Shown in pieces: positions 1-6,154 of a DNA stretch of 64,000 nucleotides. Every line of letters starts with the position of its first letter. The stretch's first letter is position 1. The DNA is from JAKACA01 sp052143575. Its GTDB lineage: Bacteria; Actinomycetota; Acidimicrobiia; Acidimicrobiales; Bog-793. The stretch is taken from the NCBI GenBank assembly GCA_052143575.1, contig JBKQSP010000041.1, positions 1 to 64,000 on the forward strand, written 5' to 3'. The notes below the pieces were generated by a model, which saw only the letters and a program-made list of their open reading frames with translations, searched no databases and was not told where the DNA came from. The translations under genes were made by a program, and so were the position numbers.

Positions 1-41
1 CGAACGGGATGGGTGGTCGGCCAGAAGGTAAAGTCCCTGGT

Positions 42-125
42 GGAGGGATGGCAGAGCGGACGATTGCGACGGTCTTGAAAACCGTTGGGTGATGAGCCCC
101 GGGGGTTCGAATCCCCCTCCCTCCG
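42..125 (+). tRNA. tRNA-Ser (anticodon UGA)
   Basis: The acceptor stem GGAGGGA (42-48) pairs exactly with TCCCTCC (118-124), with discriminator G125. The anticodon stem ACGGT/ACCGT encloses the loop CTTGAAA with anticodon TGA at 76-78, and the T arm is GGGGG-TTCGAAT-CCCCC. A long variable region typical of class II serine tRNAs lies between the anticodon and T arms. CCA is not encoded. The downstream coding region opens 122 bases later. Confidence 0.95.
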
Positions 126-235
126 CCGCGAGGCACCGACCGCTTTTTGATGGCGCCTCGCCCTCGGTGGCGCTTTCGCCGGTTGGGCTGCGGTTCGGCC
201 AGGTCCCGGCGACGGTTCTCCCAGGCGCCCCCGAT

Positions 236-241
236 TACGCT
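236..241 (+). promoter_or_regulatory. Candidate -10 element (TACGCT) for leaderless transcription
   Basis: TACGCT fits the actinobacterial -10 consensus TANNNT. It ends exactly 6 bases before the ATG at 248, where transcription would start on or next to the start codon. There is no Shine-Dalgarno sequence before this ATG. The -35 region is not well defined, so the call rests on the -10 match and its spacing. Confidence 0.45.
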
Positions 242-247
242 GATCCG

Positions 248-1981
248 ATGGCGCTTTCCCTCTCTGATGCAACGGCTCGTCTCATTGAGCCTGGTCAGGC
301 CTTCGAGGTGGCCGAGGTCGACATCCGTGGAATCACGACGCGGGTGTGGAAGAACTGCCCGCCGACACTCCGGTCCATCCTGGAGCTCTCGAGGGGCTAT
401 GGCGAGGCGACCTTTCTCGTGTACGAAGACGAGCGCATGACCTTCGTCGAGCACTTCGCCGAGGTGGCGGCGCTCGCTCAGGTGCTTGCCGGGCGCTATG
501 GCGTGACCGTGGGTGATCGCGTCGCCATCGTCATGCGGAACTACCCGGAGTGGGTCGTCTCGTTCTGGGCGGCGGCGGCGCTCGGCGCCGTGATCGTCCC
601 ACTCAACGCCTGGTGGACCGGTCCCGAGCTTGCCTACGGCCTGGATGACTCAGGCACGAAGGTCGCCGTTGTCGATGCCGAACGTCTCGGCCGGCTCTTG
701 CCGCACCTTGACGAGCTGCGTGCCTGCGGTCTCGAGAACGTTGTCGTCGTGCGGCCGGACGACGCTCGGCACGCCGTCGACGTGCCGGCCGCCGTCGCCC
801 GTTACGACGAGCTCATGCGGGGAGCCCGCAGCGACGACGAACCCCAGCTGCCGCCGGCCGTCATCGACACCGACGACAACGCCACGATCTTCTACACCTC
901 TGGCACAACCGGAAAGCCCAAGGGCGCCCTCGGCACGCAACGGAACATCTGCACGAACCTCCTCAGCCTGGGGTTCATCAACGCCCGCGGGCAGCTGATG
1001 GCGAGTGACTCTCTTGTGCCACCATCCGGCACGCAGAACTCCAACCTGTTGTCCGTGCCGCTCTTTCACGCCACGGGATGCCACTCCATCCTCGTCGCCA
1101 ACACGGCGAGCGGCGGCAAGCTCGTGATGATGAGACGCTGGAACCCCGAGCGTGCCCTCGAGCTCATCGAGCGCGAGCGGGTCACCATGTTCGGCGGCGT
1201 GCCGACCATGGCCTGGCAGGTGCTGAACTCGCCTGACTTCGACCGGCGCGACACCTCGAGCGTGCGCTCGGTCTCCTACGGAGGAGCCCCGGCGCCTCCA
1301 GAGCTCGTGCGGCGGATCAAGCAGCAGTTCCCCGGAGGCAACGCCTCCAACGGCTACGGACTCACGGAGACCTCGTCGGTGACGAGCATGAACACCGGCG
1401 AGGACTACGTGCGCAAGCCGACGAGTTGCGGGCCTCCGGTTCCCGTCTGCGACGTGCGCGTCGTCGACGCCAACGGCGATGACGTCCCAAGCGGCGAACC
1501 GGGCGAGCTGTGGATCAAGGGCCCGAACGTCGTGAAGGGCTACTGGAACAAGCCGGAGGCGACCGCCGCCAGCTTCAGCGACGGTTGGCTGCACACCGGT
1601 GATGTCGCTCGCCTCGACGACGAGGGTTTCATCTTCATCGTGGACCGGGCGAAGGACATGGTCATCCGAGGCGGCGAGAACGTCTACTCCGCCGAGGTGG
1701 AGGCGGCTCTCTTCGAGCATCCGGCCGTGGCGGATGCGGCCGTCATCGGCGTTCCCCACGAGGTCCTCGGCGAGGAGGTGGGGGCCGTGGTCGTGCTGCA
1801 CCCCGGCTCGGAGGTGACGGCCGACGAGCTGCGCGCCCACGTCGCCGAGCGGATCGCCTCCTTCAAGGTGCCAGCTCACATCTGGTTCAGCTCGGAGCCG
1901 CTCCCGAGAAACCCGGCCGGCAAGGTCCTCAAGCGCGATCTCCGCACCCAGGTGCTCTCGCCTGAGGGGGCAGACGTGTGA
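248..1981 (+). CDS. AMP-dependent acyl-CoA synthetase (ANL superfamily)
   Basis: This 577-aa protein has the marks of the acyl/aryl-CoA ligase family, which activates a carboxylic acid through an acyl-adenylate and then forms the CoA thioester. The P-loop-like motif YTSGTTGKPKG lies near residue 217. The A5-type motif NGYGLTET follows, then GWLHTGDV and the hinge region DRAKDMVIRGGENVYS. A C-terminal NPAGKVLKRDL carries the expected adenylation lysine. The reading frame is open further upstream, but that would overlap the tRNA-Ser. ATG248 is preferred because a -10-like TACGCT lies 6 bases before it. The last codons overlap the next gene (GTGA), so the two are probably translated together. 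Substrate chain length cannot be told from sequence; a medium or long fatty acid or a steroid-derived acid are all possible. Confidence 0.9.
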   Translation: MALSLSDATARLIEPGQAFEVAEVDIRGITTRVWKNCPPTLRSILELSRGYGEATFLVYEDERMTFVEHFAEVAALAQVLAGRYGVTVGDRVAIVMRNYPEWVVSFWAAAALGAVIVPLNAWWTGPELAYGLDDSGTKVAVVDAERLGRLLPHLDELRACGLENVVVVRPDDARHAVDVPAAVARYDELMRGARSDDEPQLPPAVIDTDDNATIFYTSGTTGKPKGALGTQRNICTNLLSLGFINARGQLMASDSLVPPSGTQNSNLLSVPLFHATGCHSILVANTASGGKLVMMRRWNPERALELIERERVTMFGGVPTMAWQVLNSPDFDRRDTSSVRSVSYGGAPAPPELVRRIKQQFPGGNASNGYGLTETSSVTSMNTGEDYVRKPTSCGPPVPVCDVRVVDANGDDVPSGEPGELWIKGPNVVKGYWNKPEATAASFSDGWLHTGDVARLDDEGFIFIVDRAKDMVIRGGENVYSAEVEAALFEHPAVADAAVIGVPHEVLGEEVGAVVVLHPGSEVTADELRAHVAERIASFKVPAHIWFSSEPLPRNPAGKVLKRDLRTQVLSPEGADV

Positions 1982-3162
1982 GGCCGGAGGAGGGTTTCTC
2001 GACGCGGGCCATTCACGGAGCCCGCCTGCCCGACGTGCGCCAGGTGCCGGCAAGCGTCCCGATCTACCAGACGGCGACGTGGCAGTTCGCCACCCAGGAC
2101 GAGTACGCCGAGGTGCTCGCTCTCGAGAAACCCGGCTACAGCTACGGCCGCGGTTTCGGGAACCCAACGGTGGAGGCCTTCGAAGCCGTTATGGCAGAGC
2201 TGGAGGAGACGCCGGCCGCCTTCGGCTTTTCGTCTGGCATGTCCGCAATCCATGCCGTCTCGCTCGCCCTCGCCGGCAGCGGTGATCGCGTCGTGGCGAG
2301 TCGGGAGCTGTACGGCGGGACCTACGCACTCTTCTCGAAGGTCCTGCCGCGTTACGGCATCTCAGTGCAGGAGGTCGACCCGCACGATCTCGAGGCGGTG
2401 CGAGCGACCCTCCCCGGGGCGGCCTTGTTCTACGTGGAGACGATCGCCAACCCGCTCTGCACCGTCGCAGACCTCGAAGCCCTCGCCGGTGATTGCCGGG
2501 AGGCCGGCGTACCGTCCGTCATCGACAACACCTTCGCCTCCCCCTGGCTGTGCACGCCCGCCGCCTTTGGCTTCGACTTCGTCGTGCACTCGGTGACGAA
2601 GTACGTCGCTGGCCACAGCGACGTCATCGCCGGTGCGGTCTGCTGCTCGATCGAGAACCGTACCCGCCTGCAGCGCTTCGCCATCGACATCGGCGGTGCA
2701 ATGCAGCCATTTGACGCCTGGCTGGCGCTGCGGGGCGTGCAGACGCTGGAAGTGAGACTCGAACGGCAGTGCCGGTCCGCCTTGGCACTCGCTGAGATGC
2801 TCTCCCGCGAACCCCGTGTGTCGGCGGTCCACTATGTGGGCCTCGAGAATCATGAGCATCACGAGCGTGCCGCCAAGCTCTTCCGCCCTGGCTATTTCGG
2901 CGGCATGCTGTCCGTGGAGATCGCCGGCGGCGTCGGCGGGGCGGCCGCCTGGTGCGAAGCGCTCTCGACCGCCTGGATCGGTGCGTCCCTCGGCAGCACG
3001 CACACGCTCGTGTCCCATCCGGCCTCGACGACCCACCGCCAGGTGGCGGCGTCCGAGCGGGCAGCCCGAGGTCTCGCCGACGGTCTCGTGCGCGTCAGCG
3101 CCGGTCTCGAGAACACCGAGGACCTCCTTGCGGATTTCCGGCAGGCCTTCGACGTGCTCTGA
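1978..3162 (+). CDS. Cys/Met metabolism PLP-dependent enzyme (cystathionine gamma-synthase / methionine gamma-lyase / O-acetylhomoserine sulfhydrylase type)
   Basis: A 394-aa protein of the trans-sulfuration (MetB/MetC) PLP family. N-terminal YSYGRGFGNPTVEAFE is the family's substrate and phosphate-binding region. FSSGMSAI binds the PLP phosphate, and YVETIANPLC with VIDNTFASP supplies the cofactor aspartate. The Schiff-base lysine is Lys208 in SVTKYVAGHSDVIAG. C-terminal SLGSTHTLVSHPASTTH is also canonical. The GTG start at 1978 overlaps the stop of the acyl-CoA synthetase (GTGA), giving translational coupling. Whether it acts as synthase, lyase or sulfhydrylase cannot be settled by eye. A gamma-lyase would release a 2-oxo acid and a thiol, which makes the pairing with an acyl-CoA ligase curious. 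Confidence 0.88.
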   Translation: MRPEEGFSTRAIHGARLPDVRQVPASVPIYQTATWQFATQDEYAEVLALEKPGYSYGRGFGNPTVEAFEAVMAELEETPAAFGFSSGMSAIHAVSLALAGSGDRVVASRELYGGTYALFSKVLPRYGISVQEVDPHDLEAVRATLPGAALFYVETIANPLCTVADLEALAGDCREAGVPSVIDNTFASPWLCTPAAFGFDFVVHSVTKYVAGHSDVIAGAVCCSIENRTRLQRFAIDIGGAMQPFDAWLALRGVQTLEVRLERQCRSALALAEMLSREPRVSAVHYVGLENHEHHERAAKLFRPGYFGGMLSVEIAGGVGGAAAWCEALSTAWIGASLGSTHTLVSHPASTTHRQVAASERAARGLADGLVRVSAGLENTEDLLADFRQAFDVL

Positions 3163-3174
3163 GGTCTTCGAGCA

Positions 3175-3978
3175 CTACGGAGTGAAGCCAATTGCCCCGA
3201 GCACGTGAGCGGCAAGTTCCTCGTCGCCGGTCACGACCACTCGCTGGGCGTCGGCGTCGGAGCGGCCACAGGCGAAGGCGATGAGGTCGCCGAGAGAGAC
3301 GGTGAGCGTCGTGACGGTGTCCGAGGGGCCGGCGCTGCCGATGGCGATGCGCCGTCCCGTCGAGGCACCCTCGGCCGGCACGTCGATGACGAGGAGGCGG
3401 CCGTCGAGCTCGGCAACTCGCTGAGCCAGCAATCCGGGTAGAACGCCAGCCACGAGATCGCCCACGAGCGAAGCCGCCTTGCCATCGAGGTTGCCCGGCC
3501 GGTCGATCGCCCGACGCACGTCCTGCTCGTGAGCGAAGCAGTCAAAGGTCCGGATCGACAGAAGCTGCCAGTAGGGCATCCGCCATCCGAACGGCCCGTC
3601 GGTCATCTCCGACGCGGGCCGCTCGCTCGCGCGCCGCCGAGCGAGGCCGCGTGACGTCGAGGCTCGAAATTGGCGGAGGATCTCCTCAGTGGGGAGCTGG
3701 CGCCGGGCGTCCACCTGGATCTCGATCCGGCGGGAGTCGGCGCCCAGCGGGCGGTCGAAGCTCTCGGGAAGCTCGTGCTCGGGGTCGGGAAGACCGGCGA
3801 GCTGATCCTCCAGGCCGATGATGTGGCTCACGACGTCCTTTACGTCCCATCCAGGACATCCCGTCGCGCGATGCCACTGGTCCGGTTCAAGCGTGGCGAG
3901 GACGTCCTCGAGGGACTTCAGGGTTTCCGCGAGAGCATCGAGTATCTCGGAGATGGTCAAGTGCGCCGTGTCCGTCAT
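3175..3978 (-). CDS. Maleylpyruvate isomerase N-terminal / DinB-like mycothiol-dependent family protein (TIGR03083-like)
   Basis: A 267-aa protein with the N-terminal helical-bundle signature of the actinobacterial family named after mycothiol-dependent maleylpyruvate isomerase. The motif ATGCPGWDVKDVVSHIIGLE carries the conserved W and metal-ligand H, and a second His lies in FDCFAHEQDVRRAI. These DinB-like proteins bind a divalent metal through three His residues, and many are predicted thiol (mycothiol) transferases. Start ATG3978 is chosen because the protein then begins just before the helical bundle; upstream codons give a low-complexity extension. It converges on the preceding gene with a 12-bp gap. 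The exact reaction is unknown. Confidence 0.7.
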   Translation of the reverse strand: MTDTAHLTISEILDALAETLKSLEDVLATLEPDQWHRATGCPGWDVKDVVSHIIGLEDQLAGLPDPEHELPESFDRPLGADSRRIEIQVDARRQLPTEEILRQFRASTSRGLARRRASERPASEMTDGPFGWRMPYWQLLSIRTFDCFAHEQDVRRAIDRPGNLDGKAASLVGDLVAGVLPGLLAQRVAELDGRLLVIDVPAEGASTGRRIAIGSAGPSDTVTTLTVSLGDLIAFACGRSDADAQRVVVTGDEELAAHVLGAIGFTP

Positions 3979-4177
3979 CGGGTCGACTCCGCTCTCAGGG
4001 GAATTGTCGGCTTGGATGCTGCGACCGAAACCTAATCGGCGTCGTGCAGGACGGTGGTCGTGCGCCGGGCCTGGGGCGCGCCAGGGGAGACGGCCGGCCC
4101 TCGTGCCGGAGTAGGTTGCGGGGTCGCCTACGATTCTCACTCGCAGTCGGATCGGGTTTCGATCCGTTGTTGTAGTC

Positions 4178-4252
4178 GCCCGGGTAGCTCAGTGGCAGAG
4201 CAGCGCACTCGTAATGCGCAGGTCATGGGTTCAAATCCCATCTCGGGCTCCA
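4178..4252 (+). tRNA. tRNA-Thr (anticodon CGU), CCA encoded
   Basis: The acceptor GCCCGGG (4178-4184) pairs with CTCGGGC (4242-4248), with one G-U pair. The anticodon stem GCGCA/TGCGC encloses the loop CTCGTAA with anticodon CGT at 4210-4212, and the T arm is ATGGG-TTCAAAT-CCCAT. U73 is followed by genomically encoded CCA (4250-4252). A decayed tyrosine-integrase fragment follows within 10 bases of the 3' end, and a degenerate copy of the 3' half occurs at 9961-10006. The gene therefore looks like the attachment site of an old integrated element. Confidence 0.95.
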
Positions 4253-4262
4253 GGCCATCGCC

Positions 4263-4620
4263 AGTCTGAGCCCATACGACGTGGAGCGTTTCTACCGCTC
4301 GATGAAGAAGCAGGGGCGGAGGGCAGCGTCCGCTATGCCCGAGCCGTCATGAACAGGGCCTGCAGGCTCGCCCGGAAGTGGAGCGGGGGCGTGCTCCCCA
4401 ATCCAATTGCGGATAGCGAGCTTCCCAAATGGACCCTTGACGAGACAACGGTCGTGCGTTCGCCACTCGCCCGCCTGGTCAGGGTCGCAGCAGTCGACAG
4501 CGACCTCCTGTCGGCGGGACTCTCGCTGACGCCGCCCTCGCCGCCGACGTGTGGATGTCGCTGTGCGTTTGGTGACAGCGCGGACGTCTTCCATTTACGA
4601 CCTTCGGCGTCGACGGAAAG
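4263..4620 (+). pseudogene. Decayed tyrosine recombinase (phage-type integrase) remnant
   Basis: No intact frame exists here, but segments in different frames read in order like the core-binding and early catalytic part of a tyrosine integrase. From 4263 one reads SPYDVERFYRSMKKQG. After a shift of one frame near 4322 comes SVRYARAVMNRACRLARKW, then GVLPNPIADSELPKW (to about 4430), matching the family pattern 'V...L..A...A..W..I..NP......P'. A further shifted segment near 4525-4562 reads ADAALAADVWMSLCVW, resembling the helix before the family's TGxRxGE motif. The first ~100 residues and the Arg-His-Arg-Tyr catalytic part are absent or unrecognisable. Its position immediately after the tRNA-Thr 3' end is the classic integrase location. 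This is eye-based recognition, with no alignment run. Confidence 0.6.
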
Positions 4621-4632
4621 GATGGCAAACCG

Positions 4633-5346
4633 GTGGGTCCTGGCCATACGAGACCGACCCTCGTCCGCGGCATCCCCGGGACCGTGATTCAGGTTGTTGC
4701 CACCAACTCGGACAGTTATGCGCTGACATCGGCTCGCCGTTCGTCCCTACTCCCCACGCCCACGCGGCACCATTTTGCCGCTGTCTCCTGCACCTCGCGC
4801 ACGTTCTGTGTCGTCGTCACGATGGAGTTGGCGGACGAGTTCGCCAACACCTTCAGGTTCGACGGGACGGCCTGGGCGACGGCTCGGGCAACGCACCTGC
4901 GCAACTCCTCTGCGGACCTCTCGTGCGGTTCACCGACGATGTGCGTGCTCACCTCGGAGGAAGGAGACGTCAGCGAATGGGACGGCGCGCCGTGGAGCAC
5001 GTCGGCTCCGCTCGGGCCCGTGTACGTCAGCTGCCTGTCGGCGACCTTCTGCGTGGGCGTGTGGGGCAACTCCGCCGAGGTCTACGACGGGACGACGTGG
5101 TCGGTGGCGACGACGATCGACACCAATGCGAACGACGGCATTCTCCCGAGCGCCGCCTGCGCTGCGACGGACTTCTGTGTCGCCACTCACGACTACGGAG
5201 AGGCCGTCCTGCACAACGGGGTCAGCTGGACAGCGTCCTCCCAGGCAGGTCCGGCGAGCTATCCGCTCTACTCCTTGAGCTGCCCGTCGCTCACCTAGTG
5301 TGCCGCCATCGACGGCGAGGACAACGGCGTCACGCTCGCGAACTGA
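4633..5346 (+). pseudogene. Secreted-type Cys-repeat protein (SCxSxxFCxAV repeats), interrupted by an in-frame stop
   Basis: About 221 residues are readable before TAG 5296-5298. They consist of repeats of roughly 40 residues with the pattern (V/L)SCxSxxxCV...DGxxW, for example AVSCTSRTFCVVV, VSCLSATFCVGVW and AACAATDFCVATHD. Each repeat looks like one blade-like beta unit of a family common in actinobacterial secreted proteins. The TAG falls inside a repeat: reading through it gives LSCPSLT, stop, then CAAIDGEDNGVTLAN in the same frame up to TGA 5344-5346. The stop is therefore a nonsense mutation rather than a natural end. No signal peptide is visible at the 5' side, so the front end is probably lost as well. 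It lies inside the inferred integrated element. Confidence 0.6.
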
Positions 5347-5395
5347 TACCAGCCCGATCCGGATCAACGACGTCGTTGGGCACGCACCGCGTGTG

Positions 5396-5401
5396 TAACG
5401 T
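5396..5401 (+). promoter_or_regulatory. Candidate -10 element (TAACGT) for leaderless transcription
   Basis: TAACGT lies 6 bases before the GTG start at 5408, the same geometry as several other genes in this window. A GTCGTT hexamer 18 bases upstream (5372-5377) could be a weak -35. No ribosome-binding site precedes the GTG. Confidence 0.4.
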
Positions 5402-5407
5402 GCGGAC

Positions 5408-5950
5408 GTGTCCAGAGCAAGAGGGGGTCCGCGCCGGATCGTCGTCTCGGTCTGCCTGCTGCTCGCCTGGGCATTCGGCGCCTCAGCGTGCAGCAGTGTC
5501 AATCCCCCGGGATCCGCTGCCGCACCCACGTCGTCGGCGGAGCCGTCGAACTCGTCCCTGCCGACGCCTTCGACGTCGCTGTCGGCACCGAAGGCATCCG
5601 TCGCGCAGGACGGCGAGTTCTTGACCGACGTCACGGAGGCAGATCCGGCGCTGGCTACCTATGAGCAGAAGCACGGCAACGTCGCTCTGCGCGCCCTGTT
5701 GACCGACGGATCGGCTTTCTGCGCCTTCCTGCAGGGCGGAGGAGGCATCGACAACGCCATGGTTTCCGTGGTTGTCGGAGCACGAAGCGACGAGTCGCAG
5801 ACGCACCTTCCGTTGTCGGTTACGACGTTCAATTCGGTTGATGCCGTAGCGCTCCTGACACTGTGCCCCTCCGACCAGAAGCTGGTGCCGGCCTCTGACA
5901 GGTCCAAGATCCGCCAGCTCGGTGACACGCTTGCGGACCGCTCGGGCTGA
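5408..5950 (+). CDS. Putative lipoprotein of unknown function
   Basis: This 180-aa protein starts with a basic n-region, a hydrophobic stretch and a lipobox-like GASAC, so lipidation is expected at the Cys near residue 28. A Ser/Pro/Thr-rich low-complexity linker follows to about residue 65. The remaining ~115 residues form a globular domain with one internal Cys pair (CAFLQGG and LLTLCPSDQ). I do not recognise the domain. Start GTG5408 is supported by a -10-like TAACGT six bases upstream. The gene sits inside the inferred tRNA-Thr-integrated island and is followed by about 200 bp of non-coding sequence with a promoter-like region for the next gene. Confidence 0.7.
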   Translation: MSRARGGPRRIVVSVCLLLAWAFGASACSSVNPPGSAAAPTSSAEPSNSSLPTPSTSLSAPKASVAQDGEFLTDVTEADPALATYEQKHGNVALRALLTDGSAFCAFLQGGGGIDNAMVSVVVGARSDESQTHLPLSVTTFNSVDAVALLTLCPSDQKLVPASDRSKIRQLGDTLADRSG

Positions 5951-6094
5951 GCGGTGAGGGCGGGAGCGACGCTCGAGGCGCTGGGTGCGCCTTGGCTTCC
6001 AACCTGATTCGAGACCCGCGGATACGACCGGGAAGGTGATCGCTCGGTATGGGGTGAACGTTCCGTAACCCGTTACTCAGTGTTCACGATCTTG

Positions 6095-6122
6095 TTGGGC
6101 AAAATACGTTTCGACTTAACCT
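6095..6122 (+). promoter_or_regulatory. Candidate promoter for the phosphoesterase gene
   Basis: TTGGGC (6095-6100) and TAACCT (6117-6122) are separated by 16 bases in an AT-richer stretch, giving a predicted transcription start near 6129 and a leader of about 26 nt before ATG6155. The position favours the 6155 start over the longer open frame from 6080. Confidence 0.4.
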
Positions 6123-6154
6123 ACCGACCAGGCGGTGCGTGTAGATCTTCTCCC

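Noticed and set aside
650..2167. Long open frame on the minus strand opposite the acyl-CoA synthetase (505 aa)
   Set aside because: It is a shadow of the plus-strand gene: high-GC third positions open the opposite frame, the residues are low complexity (R/G/H-rich) and no motif is seen.
4551..5624. 357-aa plus-strand frame across the Cys-repeat pseudogene and the lipoprotein start
   Set aside because: Arg/His-rich composition, no motif, out of frame with the repeat protein whose Cys pattern is clear.
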